Of a stretch of DNA of 64,000 nucleotides, positions 7,942-16,559 are shown in pieces; position 1 is the stretch's first letter, and each line of letters opens with the position of its first letter. The stretch is from Microbacterium allomyrinae (GTDB lineage Bacteria > Actinomycetota > Actinomycetes > Actinomycetales > Microbacteriaceae), in assembly GCF_020682705.1 (NCBI RefSeq), contig NZ_JAGTTN010000001.1, forward strand, positions 868,001 to 932,000. Direction: 5' to 3'. The position numbers and the translations under genes were made by a program. The notes under the pieces were generated by a model. The model was given only the letters and a program-made list of their open reading frames with translations. It had not been told where the DNA came from and did not search any database.

Positions 7942-8658
7942 CTATGCGCCGTCGTCGGGGCCCTCGCTGATCGAGCGGATCCGCTCGCGAGGACCGGGAA
8001 TCGCCCGCTCGGCGCGAGACCAGAGTCCGTCGGCGCCGCGCACCTCGTAGGCGGCGAATGCACAGGCGATGCCGTTCGCGGTCATCAGGTCGGCGGAGTC
8101 CATGAGCTGGAAATGCAGGTGCGGTGAGGTCGAGTTTCCCGTGTGACCGACGCGGCCGAGGATCGCGCCCGACGCGATCGCATCTCCGGACGCGACCTCG
8201 ACGCTCCCGGGCACCAGGTGCGCGAAGCCCGCGTACACGTCACCCGCCCGCAGGATCACGTGGTTGCCGAGGATCGCGGGGATCCTGTCCGGCCGGAAGG
8301 TGACGCCGTTCCAGATCATGCGCGCCGCCTCGCGGAACGGATTGATCCAGCGTCGCTCCGGCATCCCGTCGACCGCGGCGACGACCTCGGCATCGAACGG
8401 CGCGTGCACCGCAGCGCCCCACGCATAGCACTCGTCCGTGCGGCCGCCGATCGTCGACGCGACGAAGGTCGACGTCGGGTGCACGTGCACGCCGGCACGA
8501 TCATCGACCTTGATGAAGTCGAACGCGTACCGCTGCCCGAGAATGTCGACGCCATGGCTCGGGATCCGCGCCGCAGGCGTCGTCACCGCCATCCAGCCGG
8601 CACCGCGCAGCGGGAAGTCCACGACCACGGCGTTCTCGAGCTCGTGCGGCATGGGCAC
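7942..8658 (-). CDS. M23 (LytM-type) metallopeptidase-domain protein
   Basis: This is a 238-residue protein. The second half carries the LytM/M23 core: HVILRAGDVYAGFAHLVPGS, then GAILGRVGHTGNSTSPHLHF with the HxH zinc and catalytic motif. The first zinc-ligand region is likely SHGVDILGQRYAFDF. M23 enzymes cleave peptidoglycan cross-bridges, but no signal peptide or membrane segment is visible, so this one may be cytoplasmic or act on another substrate. A second in-frame ATG at 8652 is an equally good start. It is divergent from the agmatine-deiminase-like gene, with about 100 bp between the two starts. Confidence 0.8.
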   Translation of the reverse strand: MPMPHELENAVVVDFPLRGAGWMAVTTPAARIPSHGVDILGQRYAFDFIKVDDRAGVHVHPTSTFVASTIGGRTDECYAWGAAVHAPFDAEVVAAVDGMPERRWINPFREAARMIWNGVTFRPDRIPAILGNHVILRAGDVYAGFAHLVPGSVEVASGDAIASGAILGRVGHTGNSTSPHLHFQLMDSADLMTANGIACAFAAYEVRGADGLWSRAERAIPGPRERIRSISEGPDDGA

Positions 8659-8761
8659 GAGCGTACCGACCGACCACCGCGAACGCTGTGCGATCGCCCC
8701 GCATCCGGATAGCTTCTCTCATGAGCGTCGGACCGACACCGACACAGACGAAAGGCCACGA

Positions 8762-9796
8762 ATGACCTGGCGGATGCCGCACGAGGGCGACCTCCACGAG
8801 CGCACCTGGATGGCGTTCCCGAACGACGGGGCGACGCTCGGCGCCGACCCGGCCGAGCAGGACGGCTACTACGACGCGTGGAGTGCGGTGGCCCACGCGG
8901 TCGTCGAGTTCGAGCCGGTGACGATGCTCGTGGATCCCTCGAAAGCGGACCGTGCACGCCGCATGCTGAGCTCGGAGATCGAGATCGAGATCGCGCCCGT
9001 CGACGAGTTCTGGTTCCGCGACCATGGGCCGACCTTCGTCATCGATGACGAGCGGCCGGGCGTGCTGGGCGCCGTCGACTGGATCTTCAACGGCTGGGGC
9101 GCCCACGAGTGGGCCGGCTGGGCGGATGCCGCGCGGCACGCGCGCCTCGTCGCCGGCCTCGTCGGGGCCGAGATCGTCAGCTCGCTCCTCGTCAACGAGG
9201 GCGGCGGCATCCACGTCGACGGCGAAGGCACGGTGCTGGTGACCGAGACCGTGCAGCTGGATCCGCGCCGCAACCCCTACGCCGACAAGGCGCGCGTCGA
9301 GGCGGAGCTGGCTCGCACGATCGGTGCGACGAAGGCGGTCTGGCTCCCCCGCGGCCTCACCCGCGACTACGACGACCTCGGCACGAACGGCCACGTCGAC
9401 ATCGTCGCGACCATCCCTACGCCCGGGCGCCTCCTGCTGCACCAGCAGCGGAACCCCGAACACCCCGACTTCGCAGTGTCGCGCCAGTTGCGGGAGGTGC
9501 TGACGCAGGAGACGGATGCCGCGGGCCGCAGCTTCGAGATCATCGACCTGCCGGCACCCGACGTGCTCCGCGATCGCGAGGGATTCGTGGACTACAGCTA
9601 CGTCAACCACCTCGTGGTGAATGGCGGCGTCATCGCGTGCGGCTTCGGCGAGGAGCGCGCCGATGCCCGCGCCCGCGACATCCTCGAGGCGGCCTACCCG
9701 GGCCGCCGCGCCGTGACGATCGACGCGCGCCGGATCTTCGCCGGAGGCGGCGGCATCCACTGCATCACCCAGCAGCAGCCGAAAGTGCTCCGATGA
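8762..9796 (+). CDS. Agmatine deiminase family protein (PPAD type)
   Basis: This 344-residue protein belongs to the guanidino-group-modifying superfamily. Visible catalytic elements are DEFWFRDHGPTFVI (substrate Asp), LVNEGGGIHVDGEGTVLVTE, LGTNGHVDIVA with the catalytic His, and the C-terminal FAGGGGIHCITQQQP with the nucleophilic Cys. Agmatine deiminase converts agmatine to N-carbamoylputrescine and ammonia. The start ATG has AAAGG upstream. An amidase gene follows after 49 bp in the same direction, which suggests a shared pathway for guanidino or ureido compounds. Substrate specificity (agmatine or another guanidino compound) is not proven. Confidence 0.88.
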   Translation: MTWRMPHEGDLHERTWMAFPNDGATLGADPAEQDGYYDAWSAVAHAVVEFEPVTMLVDPSKADRARRMLSSEIEIEIAPVDEFWFRDHGPTFVIDDERPGVLGAVDWIFNGWGAHEWAGWADAARHARLVAGLVGAEIVSSLLVNEGGGIHVDGEGTVLVTETVQLDPRRNPYADKARVEAELARTIGATKAVWLPRGLTRDYDDLGTNGHVDIVATIPTPGRLLLHQQRNPEHPDFAVSRQLREVLTQETDAAGRSFEIIDLPAPDVLRDREGFVDYSYVNHLVVNGGVIACGFGEERADARARDILEAAYPGRRAVTIDARRIFAGGGGIHCITQQQPKVLR

Positions 9797-9845
9797 CCCG
9801 TGTCGCGAGGACCATCCGATTCTGTGCTCGAGGCGAGGCGGTCTG

Positions 9846-11564
9846 ATGTTCCCCGTCGTCGAGAGGACGATCGCCGAACTGCGCGCCGCACTCGCCTCGG
9901 GCGCCACCACGAGTGTCGGGCTCGTGGACGCCTACCTCGCCCGGCTCGACGCGTACGACCTTCCCGGCACCGCGACCGCGCTGAACTCCGTCGTCGTGCG
10001 CAATCCCGACGCGCGAGCCGATGCAGCGGCCTCGGATCTCCGGCGCCGCGAGGGGGGTGCTCTCGGGCCGCTGGACGGCATCCCGTACACCGCCAAAGAC
10101 TCGTATCTGGCACGCGGGCTCACGGTCGCTGCCGGATCGCCGGCGTTCGCCGACCTCGTCGCGCGGCACGACGCGTTCTCGATCGAGCGTCTGCGCGCGG
10201 CCGGATGCGTGCTGATCGGCCTGACGAACATGCCTCCGATGGCGAACGGCGGCATGCAGCGCGGCCTGTACGGGCGCGCCGAGAGCCCGTACAACAGCGC
10301 ATACCTGACGTCGGCGTTCGGATCGGGGTCGTCGAACGGCTCCGGCACGGCGACTGCCGCGTCGTTCGCGGCGTTCGGCCTGGGCGAAGAGACGTGGTCG
10401 AGCGGCCGGGCGCCTGCATCCCACAACGCACTGTGCGCCTACACCCCCTCGCGCGGCGTGATCTCGGTGCGCGGCAACTGGCCGCTCGTGCCGACGATGG
10501 ATGTCGTGGTCCCGCACACACGCTCCATGGCGGATCTGCTCGAGATCCTCGATGTGCTCGTCGCGGACGATCCCGAGACCCGCGGTGACTTCTGGCGCGC
10601 GCAGCCGTGGATCGAGATACCGGATGCCTCGGCCGCACGTCCACTCTCGTACCCCGCCCTCGCATCCTCCGGTGCGGAAGCCGCGCGCGCGAAGCTCGCC
10701 GGGCGGCGGTTCGGGGTGCCCCGCATGTACATCGGCACCGATCCGGAGGCGGGCACCAATCCGGACGGCGGGATCGGCGGACCGACCGGCGAGCGCATCC
10801 GGCCCCGCCCGTCGGTGCTCGCGCTGTGGGAGCACGCCCGGCGAGATCTCGAGGCGTCGGGCGTCGAGGTGGTCGAGGTCGACTTTCCGGCGGTGACGAA
10901 CTACGAGGGCGACCGCCCTGGTGCGCCGACCATCCTCACGCGCGGTCTCGTGTCTGCGGAATTCCTGCGGCGCGAGATCGTCGACCTGGCGGCGTGGGCG
11001 TGGGACGACTTCCTCGCCGCCAACGGCGACCCGGCGCGGGATCGGCTGGCGGACGTCGACGGCGCGACGATCTTCCCCCCTCCCTCCGGAGCGCTGCCCG
11101 ACCGCTACACCGGGTTCGACGACGACATCGCGAACTATCCCGCGCAGGTGCGGGAGCACCCGTACACGTCGTTCACCGACATCCCCGAACTGGAGGCCGG
11201 AGCGCGCGGGCTCGAAGAGACCCGACGTGTGGATCTGGAGGAATGGATGTCGCGGCTCGGCCTGGACGCGGTGATCTTTCCCGCCGTCGCCGATGTGGCA
11301 CCCGCCGACGCCGATGTGAACGACGCCGCGGCCGACATCGCCTGGCGCAACGGCGTCTGGGTCGCCAACGGCAACCTCGCCATCCGCCACCTGGGCATTC
11401 CGACGGTGACCGTGCCGATGGGAACAATGCCCGATATCGGCATGCCGGTGGGCCTCACGCTCGCCGGCCGCGCGTACTCGGACGCCGACCTGCTCGCGTG
11501 GGCGTCGGCGTTCGAGGCACTCCGCTCGCGCCGCACCACTCCCCCGCGCACACCCGAACTCTGA
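9846..11564 (+). CDS. Amidase (amidase-signature family)
   Basis: This 572-residue enzyme has the Ser-cisSer-Lys triad: Lys in GIPYTAKDSY (about residue 83), cis-Ser in FGSGSSNGSGTATA, and the nucleophile Ser in GEETWSSGRAPAS. The usual TGGS context of the nucleophile reads TWSS here, a conservative departure. The family hydrolyses amides, including allophanate, aliphatic amides and aryl amides. The position behind an agmatine-deiminase-like gene suggests hydrolysis of a carbamoyl or amide product, but this is inference. The usual family length is 450-500 aa; the extra length is a long insert around residues 260-330 rich in Gly and Pro. Confidence 0.85.
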   Translation: MFPVVERTIAELRAALASGATTSVGLVDAYLARLDAYDLPGTATALNSVVVRNPDARADAAASDLRRREGGALGPLDGIPYTAKDSYLARGLTVAAGSPAFADLVARHDAFSIERLRAAGCVLIGLTNMPPMANGGMQRGLYGRAESPYNSAYLTSAFGSGSSNGSGTATAASFAAFGLGEETWSSGRAPASHNALCAYTPSRGVISVRGNWPLVPTMDVVVPHTRSMADLLEILDVLVADDPETRGDFWRAQPWIEIPDASAARPLSYPALASSGAEAARAKLAGRRFGVPRMYIGTDPEAGTNPDGGIGGPTGERIRPRPSVLALWEHARRDLEASGVEVVEVDFPAVTNYEGDRPGAPTILTRGLVSAEFLRREIVDLAAWAWDDFLAANGDPARDRLADVDGATIFPPPSGALPDRYTGFDDDIANYPAQVREHPYTSFTDIPELEAGARGLEETRRVDLEEWMSRLGLDAVIFPAVADVAPADADVNDAAADIAWRNGVWVANGNLAIRHLGIPTVTVPMGTMPDIGMPVGLTLAGRAYSDADLLAWASAFEALRSRRTTPPRTPEL

Positions 11565-11620
11565 CCGGAGCGGCGGGGTGACCGAGCCCCCGCGAGCAGA
11601 GCCCCGCGAGCCGGAGAGAG

Positions 11621-11836
11621 AACGCCCCGGGGCGGATACATCACCTCGGGGCGGGGAATACACGTCCCGAGGGGGAGGAAACGCCCCGGGGCGGATACAT
11701 CAACACGGGGCAGGGAATACACGTCCCGAGCCGGAGAGAGAACGCCCCGGGGCGGATTCATCACCACGGGGCAGGGAATACACGTCCCGAGGGGGAGGAA
11801 ACGCCCCGGGGCGGATTCAGGAAACGCCCCGGGGCA
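11621..11836. repeat. Tandem repeat, about 60-bp unit with a 120-bp higher-order period
   Basis: The string AACGCCCCGGGGCGGAT starts at 11621, 11680, 11741 and 11800, and a shortened copy of its core at 11823, giving periods of 59, 61 and 59 bp. Spacers alternate (CCGGAGAGAG and GGGGGAGGAA), so the true unit is a 120-bp dimer present twice. Each monomer contains the palindrome CGCCCCGGGGCG and a second inverted repeat ending CGTCCCGAG. It lies just after the amidase stop and before the end of the convergent MFS gene, so it may also work as a bidirectional terminator. Confidence 0.85.
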
Positions 11837-11845
11837 CCGGGCGTA

Positions 11846-13279
11846 TCAGCGCACGCTCGAGCGCAGATCCTCGCCGGCCCCGCCGATGGCCTCATCCGTG
11901 CTGTGCAGCGATGGCGGAGCCGCGGCATAGGCGGCCGACAGGGCGCGGTACGGCTTCGACCCGAACGCGAGCAGCACCACGATCAGCAGCACCAGACTCG
12001 CCCCGACGAAGGCGAGGGCTATGCCGCGCGCCTCGCCGGCGCCGAGCAGCCATCCGAGCGAGTCCTGACCCTCCTGCGAGTTCATGAACGGGATCAGCCA
12101 GAACTGCGCGAGCGGGCCGATGAGGAACGCCGAGACGGGAGCCGCCGCCGACTCCACGCTCGCCGCGAAGCCGAACACGCGCCCCTGCTTCTCGAACGGC
12201 ACGACGCGCTGCACGATGGTCTGCTCCGCCGCCTCTGCGATGGGCATGAGGCACATGAACACGAGGATGCCCACCCCGTACAGCCACCACCACTCCCGGA
12301 TCGCGAAGGTCATGCCGAGCACCGCGATGCCCACGTTGACCAGCAGCATGGTGCGCACCGGGTTCCTGCCCAGGCCGAACTTCGCGACTAGCGCGCCTCC
12401 GAGGATGAAGCCGAAGCTCGTGATGCCCAGCACGATGCCCCACACCTCGACAGAGAACAGGGTCAGACCGTAGGGGTCCATGAGCGCCATGAAGACGCCG
12501 CCGACGAGATTGTTGAACGTCGAGAACAGGATCAGCGCGAGAAGCCCCGGGACCACGACGACCGCGGGGATCACGCCGCGGAAGCCGAAGCCCTTCGGCA
12601 CCTCGCCCTCGACGTGCACGACCCCGCGCTCGGGGATCGGCACGACGAGCAGGTGCACGAGCGCGAGCCCGGTCGCGATGATCGCGATGACGATCGTCCA
12701 GCCCATGCCGAGCAGACCGATCGAGAGTCCCGAGAAGACGCTCGTGACCATGAACGCGATCCCCTGCACGGCGCCGACCAGCCCGTTGGCCCTGTCGCGC
12801 CGCTCGGACGGCACGAGCAGCGTCACGGTCGTCGACAGCGCGATGTTGCGGAGGTTCTCGACCACACCGCCGATGAGGATGACGCCGGCGAAGACCCAGA
12901 ACCACGGCCCGCCCCAGTCGATCAGCACGCTCTCGGGGAACGACAGGTACATCGCGCCCGCGAGCAGGTACGTCGAGAGCGTGACGACGCTCGACAGCAC
13001 CATCACGGCCTTCTTCTTCATGCGGTCGACGATGACGCCGAACACGACGCCGAACACGGCGACCAGCAGCATGTACGACCCGCCGATGATCGCCGTCGCC
13101 AGGACCGAGCGCGTCTCGAGGTAGGCCCAGAACGTCAGCGCCCACCACAGGTAGCTGGAGGTGACGTTGGCCACCGCCGTGTTGGCGAGCACCTGGTAGA
13201 AGGCGCGGATCGTGCGGGGTCCGGGAGGCGCCTGCAGCGCCTCGGCATGCGTCGACGGCTGGGGCGACGACTGGCTCAT
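11846..13279 (-). CDS. MFS transporter
   Basis: This major facilitator protein has 477 aa and about 12 hydrophobic segments. GVVFGVIVDRMKKKAVMVLSS between helices 2 and 3 is the MFS motif A region (G-x-x-x-D-R-x-x-K). The type resembles drug or multidrug exporters of the actinobacterial MFS group. GGAGGA lies eight bases before the ATG at 13279. It is transcribed divergently from a TetR regulator at 13394; two palindromes in the shared promoter strongly suggest that the regulator controls this transporter. The substrate is unknown. Confidence 0.85.
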   Translation of the reverse strand: MSQSSPQPSTHAEALQAPPGPRTIRAFYQVLANTAVANVTSSYLWWALTFWAYLETRSVLATAIIGGSYMLLVAVFGVVFGVIVDRMKKKAVMVLSSVVTLSTYLLAGAMYLSFPESVLIDWGGPWFWVFAGVILIGGVVENLRNIALSTTVTLLVPSERRDRANGLVGAVQGIAFMVTSVFSGLSIGLLGMGWTIVIAIIATGLALVHLLVVPIPERGVVHVEGEVPKGFGFRGVIPAVVVVPGLLALILFSTFNNLVGGVFMALMDPYGLTLFSVEVWGIVLGITSFGFILGGALVAKFGLGRNPVRTMLLVNVGIAVLGMTFAIREWWWLYGVGILVFMCLMPIAEAAEQTIVQRVVPFEKQGRVFGFAASVESAAAPVSAFLIGPLAQFWLIPFMNSQEGQDSLGWLLGAGEARGIALAFVGASLVLLIVVLLAFGSKPYRALSAAYAAAPPSLHSTDEAIGGAGEDLRSSVR

Positions 13280-13330
13280 GGGGGATTCCTCCGGCGTGGG
13301 CTGCGGGGCGAACGACGAGCGGGACCGCTA

Positions 13331-13376
13331 ATGTGAATGTGGACACCGTTCACATAGATGTTCACACCGTACACAC
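13331..13376. promoter_or_regulatory. Two 17-bp TetR-type palindromes in the divergent MFS/TetR promoter
   Basis: TGTGGACACCGTTCACA (13338-13354) and TGTTCACACCGTACACA (13359-13375) both fit TGTnnACnnnGTnnACA. They are offset by 21 bp, two helical turns, as expected for two dimers on the same face. A larger inverted repeat ATGTGAA/TTCACAT (13331-13337, 13349-13355) overlaps the first. The same 17-bp motif recurs upstream of the DUF899 gene at 21431. Confidence 0.65.
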
Positions 13377-13393
13377 ACGAGCGGAACCGCGCA

Positions 13394-14056
13394 ATGACTT
13401 CACCGCGCACCTATCACCACGGGGACCTCCGACGTGCCCTGATCGACGAGGGTCTGCAGCTCGCGCGCGTCGGCGGACCGGCCGCGGTCACCCTGCGCGA
13501 AGCGACTCGCGCCGTCGGCGTCTCACCCAACGCCGCGTACCGCCACTTCACCGATCGCGAAGACCTCGTGCGCGCCGTGGCCGGTGAAGCGCAGCGCGCG
13601 CTGGCCCGTGCGATCGGCGACCGCGTCGCCGCTGCGCCGATCCACCTCTCCCCCGCGGATGCCGCGATCGAGCAGCTGCGCCGGGTAGGCCTGGCCTACA
13701 TCGACTTCGCCCGGGCCGAGACGGGCTGGTTCGAACTCGCCTTCGCGACCCAGGATCCTCAGCCGAGCGAGGGCATCGTGACGCTCGACGACGAAGTCGT
13801 CGCGCCGTTCCAGCTGCTGCTGGACACGCTGGATCGGATGGTGGATGCCGGAGCCCTGGACCCCGGACGCCGTCCCTTCGCGGAATGGGCGTGCTGGTCC
13901 GCCGCGCATGGCTTCGCCGACATCGCCGTGCACGGTCCGGTGCGGTGGCAGCCGGCATCCGTCATCGACGCCCTCGCCGCCTCGGTCGTGGAGGCCGCGA
14001 TCACGGGCGTCCGCGGCACCCCGTCGCCCGCACCCGCCGGGCTTGCGGCCCCGTAG
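13394..14056 (+). CDS. TetR/AcrR-family repressor, likely regulator of the divergent MFS gene
   Basis: This is a 220-residue TetR protein. It has an N-terminal HTH (LREATRAVGVSPNAAYRHFT, about 37-56), followed by the C-terminal WHG-type ligand-binding domain (RVGLAYIDFARAETGWFELAF, FAEWACWSAAHGFADIAVHG). The family represses transporters or enzymes and is released by a ligand. The ATG at 13394 is preferred over a start 36 bp upstream because that one lies inside the operator region. Its likely targets are the divergent MFS gene, itself, and possibly the DUF899 gene 7 kb away. Confidence 0.85.
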   Translation: MTSPRTYHHGDLRRALIDEGLQLARVGGPAAVTLREATRAVGVSPNAAYRHFTDREDLVRAVAGEAQRALARAIGDRVAAAPIHLSPADAAIEQLRRVGLAYIDFARAETGWFELAFATQDPQPSEGIVTLDDEVVAPFQLLLDTLDRMVDAGALDPGRRPFAEWACWSAAHGFADIAVHGPVRWQPASVIDALAASVVEAAITGVRGTPSPAPAGLAAP

Positions 14057-14103
14057 ACCGCAACCGGTCGCCGATCACGCTCGACGCTCGCGGCGCAGGC
14101 GAG

Positions 14104-14176
14104 CGCCGGGGCGGATCCGTCACCCCGGGACGGGGCGTTCACGCCCCGAGGTGGAAGGCGCGCCCCGGGGCGCGCC
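14104..14176. repeat. Dispersed copy of the repeat family seen at 11621
   Basis: GGGGCGGAT (14108-14116) plus the following 35 bp matches the 11.6-kb unit in layout: GGAT, TCAC, CGGGACGGGG, then ACGCCCCGAGG. It ends with a perfect 20-bp palindrome at 14157-14176 built on the same CGCCCCGGGGCG core. The palindrome ends 16 bp before the lipase ATG and could affect its expression. Confidence 0.6.
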
Positions 14177-14192
14177 GCCATAGACTTCGCGC

Positions 14193-15089
14193 ATGGCACG
14201 TCCCACGCCGCATGGCACCGCCCGCCCGCCGGTGCTGCGCAGACTGCTGTGGTGGGCAGCCGACTACCTCTACGCGGGGCGCCGCCAGCTCGCGGTGCTC
14301 TCGCTGCCCTGGTCGATCGGCCGACCGCGGCCCACGCCCGATTCGTGGCGCCGCGGCGATCCCGCACTCGCCGAGGTGTACCTGCTGCCCGGCGTGTACG
14401 AGCACTGGACGTTCCTGCGTCCGCTGGGCGATGCCCTCGCTGCCGCGGGGCACCGGGTGCACGTCGTGCACGGCCTCGGCGTGAACCGGCGGAGCATCCC
14501 CGATACCGCGGAGCGGCTCGTGCAGATCCTGAGCGAGACTCCTTCTCCCCCCTGCGGCCGCGTTCTCGTGGCCCACAGCAAGGGCGGACTCATCGGCAAG
14601 CTCGCCCTGGTGTCGTCGGGCGCGGCGATCCAGCTCGCGGACCCGCCTGCGCTCGGCGGGGACCCGTCGGTCTCGCTGCCCCCTGCGGACGGCATCGGCG
14701 CCGCGCACGGAGTCTCCGGACTCGCGAGCCCCGCCGCGAGCTCCGTCGAGACGCACCCGCTGGGGCTGCGCGGGCTCGTCGCGGTGGCGACGCCCTTCGG
14801 GGGAGCGCGGCGCGCGCGATATCTGTTCGCCGATCCGAGCATCCGCGCCTTCCTTCCCGCGGACGAGACGATCATGATGCTCGGCCGCGAGACGTCGATC
14901 AACGGACGGATCGTGTCGGTGTTCGGGTCGTACGACCCGCACATCCCCGAAGGCAGCGCGCTGGACGGTGCGACCAATGTCGAAGTGCCTGCGCCCGGTC
15001 ACTTCCGGGTGCTGGCCGCACCGTCCACGGTGCGAGCCGTTCTCGACGCGATCGCACTGCTCGCCCCGGGCGGTCTCGCCGCGCCGTGA
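14193..15089 (+). CDS. Alpha/beta-hydrolase (lipase-like)
   Basis: This 298-residue alpha/beta-hydrolase has the nucleophile elbow VLVAHSKGGLIGK (Ser at about residue 130, motif AHSKG), a catalytic Asp probably in FGSYDPHIPEGS, and His in VPAPGHFRVL. The order and the YLLPGVYEHWTFLRPLGDAL oxyanion-hole region resemble triacylglycerol lipases and esterases. No clear signal peptide is seen; the early hydrophobic RRLLWWAADYLY segment may associate with membranes. The stop is directly adjacent to the stop of the convergent HNH gene with no spacer. A repeat-family palindrome lies directly upstream. Confidence 0.8.
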   Translation: MARPTPHGTARPPVLRRLLWWAADYLYAGRRQLAVLSLPWSIGRPRPTPDSWRRGDPALAEVYLLPGVYEHWTFLRPLGDALAAAGHRVHVVHGLGVNRRSIPDTAERLVQILSETPSPPCGRVLVAHSKGGLIGKLALVSSGAAIQLADPPALGGDPSVSLPPADGIGAAHGVSGLASPAASSVETHPLGLRGLVAVATPFGGARRARYLFADPSIRAFLPADETIMMLGRETSINGRIVSVFGSYDPHIPEGSALDGATNVEVPAPGHFRVLAAPSTVRAVLDAIALLAPGGLAAP

Positions 15090-15515
15090 TCAGGGGGATG
15101 CCGCGCCCGCGGGCTCCGCGGCGGCCGGCGCCGCGTCGACCACGACGCCGACCGGCTCATGGGCGCTCGCCACGTCACCTCGCCACGCGCGCAGGATCTC
15201 GATGTGCCGCAGCAGGAACGCCCGCTCGTCGAGCCGCTTGCGTCGAAGCCACCCGGTGACCTCGTCGTTGCTCTTGCTCGCATTGCACGAGCGGCAGGCG
15301 GGCACCACGTTCTCGAAGGTGTAGCGGCCGCCGCGCGAGATCGGCTGGACGCAGTCCTTCTGGAGCGCTCCGCCTTCGTCTCCGCAGTACGCGCACGCAG
15401 CCCACGCCTCGACGAGGGCTTCCCACTCCTCGACGGTGAGGTCGTTGTCGGCCGCCGCCACACGACGCGCACGGCGTCGGGACGCACGCGCCCGACGGGT
15501 CTGACTGACGGCCAT
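15090..15515 (-). CDS. HNH endonuclease-fold protein
   Basis: This is a 141-residue protein with two zinc-type Cys pairs, CAYCGDEG and CRSCNASKSND, bracketing the HNH core. The usual DH at the start of the motif is DC here (QKDCVQPISRGGRYTFENVV), so the expected general-base His is absent. As I remember it, this DC variant is shared by related actinobacterial proteins, so it is probably a family feature, not a mutation. The N-terminus is highly basic, consistent with nucleic-acid binding. Function is unknown; it is not next to phage or restriction genes. Confidence 0.75.
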   Translation of the reverse strand: MAVSQTRRARASRRRARRVAAADNDLTVEEWEALVEAWAACAYCGDEGGALQKDCVQPISRGGRYTFENVVPACRSCNASKSNDEVTGWLRRKRLDERAFLLRHIEILRAWRGDVASAHEPVGVVVDAAPAAAEPAGAASP

Positions 15516-15606
15516 GGCGGAAGGCTACCCGGGAACGGCCACGAACCGCCTGCACCGGACACCGTGTTCCTCGTCATGAGCCGAGGAGAGCCACCCCGGG
15601 CCCGTG

Positions 15607-16425
15607 TCAGGCGGCTCCGTCGAGAAGCTTCTCGATCGTCGTGATGACGCCGCCCTCGAGGTTCGAGGGCGCTGCGAACCTGGCCCGGGCCGACACCTGC
15701 GGATGCGCGTTGGCCATCGCGAACGACAGGTCCGCGGCATCCATCAGCTCCAGGTCGTTGAGGTAGTCGCCGAACGCCGCCGTCTGCGCGCGCGTGATGC
15801 CGAGCGCGGTCTGCAGTCCCTCGAGGGCGATGCCCTTGTTCACGCCCTGGTTCATGACGTCGATCCAGTGGTGGCCCGACACGACCACCTGGTGCGTCGC
15901 GCGCAGGTCGTCGAGCGCGGGGGCGGTCTCTTCGGCGGCGACGAAGTCGTAGATCGCGACCTTGAGGATCTGGTCGTCGACGCCGAGCAGATCATCGACC
16001 GGCTGCAGCCGCGCGTAGTACTTCTGCGCCTCGGCGAGGAACGAGGGATCGGTGCGCTCGATGTACGCCGACCGCTTGCCGCACACCACGACACCGAGAT
16101 CGGCACCGTCGTCGGCCAGCGCGCGAAGGCGCGTGACGAGGGATGCCGCGAACGCCGGGTCCATCGCGTCGGAGCTGACCTCGACGTCGCCGTGGACGAC
16201 GTAACCGCCGTTCTCCGCGATGAAGACCATGTCATCGAGATGATCCGCGAAGGCGCGCTGCAGGGTGGCGAGCTGGCGGCCGCTGGCCGGTGCGAAGCGG
16301 ATGCCGCGCTCGTGCAGCCGGTCCAGCAGCGGCCAGAGCGCGTCGGGGATGCGGCCGGCGCCATCGAGCAGCGTGCCGTCCATGTCGACGGCGATGAGCT
16401 TGAGATCGGGCGAGGGAAAGGGCAT
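15607..16425 (-). CDS. HAD-superfamily Cof-type phosphatase
   Basis: This 272-residue HAD hydrolase of the Cof/IIB subgroup (sugar phosphate or pyridoxal phosphatase type) shows motif I at [13 protein letters not shown] (about 9-21), motif II SGR in FAPASGRQL, motif III Lys in [13 protein letters not shown] and motif [15 protein letters not shown]. The start at 16425 is set by GGAGGT five bases upstream; the frame is open further upstream without support. Likely cytosolic. It is divergent from pgi, so a role in sugar phosphate metabolism is plausible but not proven. Confidence 0.88.
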   Translation of the reverse strand: MPFPSPDLKLIAVDMDGTLLDGAGRIPDALWPLLDRLHERGIRFAPASGRQLATLQRAFADHLDDMVFIAENGGYVVHGDVEVSSDAMDPAFAASLVTRLRALADDGADLGVVVCGKRSAYIERTDPSFLAEAQKYYARLQPVDDLLGVDDQILKVAIYDFVAAEETAPALDDLRATHQVVVSGHHWIDVMNQGVNKGIALEGLQTALGITRAQTAAFGDYLNDLELMDAADLSFAMANAHPQVSARARFAAPSNLEGGVITTIEKLLDGAA

Positions 16426-16559
16426 TCGGGACCTCCGCCTTCCAGCGTAGGCGGAGGCGACCGGCTCCGGCGCAGGGCCGGAGGGACTCACAACCCGGGT
16501 CGAGCGTCAGTGAAGACCGCGAAACCAACGTGCACCCGGGTCCCTGTACCGTGAGTTGC

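Noticed and set aside
9765..11663. Open frame of 632 codons on the minus strand
   Set aside because: Antisense of the amidase gene; Arg/Gly-rich without any motif.
11621..11836. CRISPR array
   Set aside because: Spacers are themselves repeated in a two-type alternation, units are palindromic throughout, and there are no cas genes.
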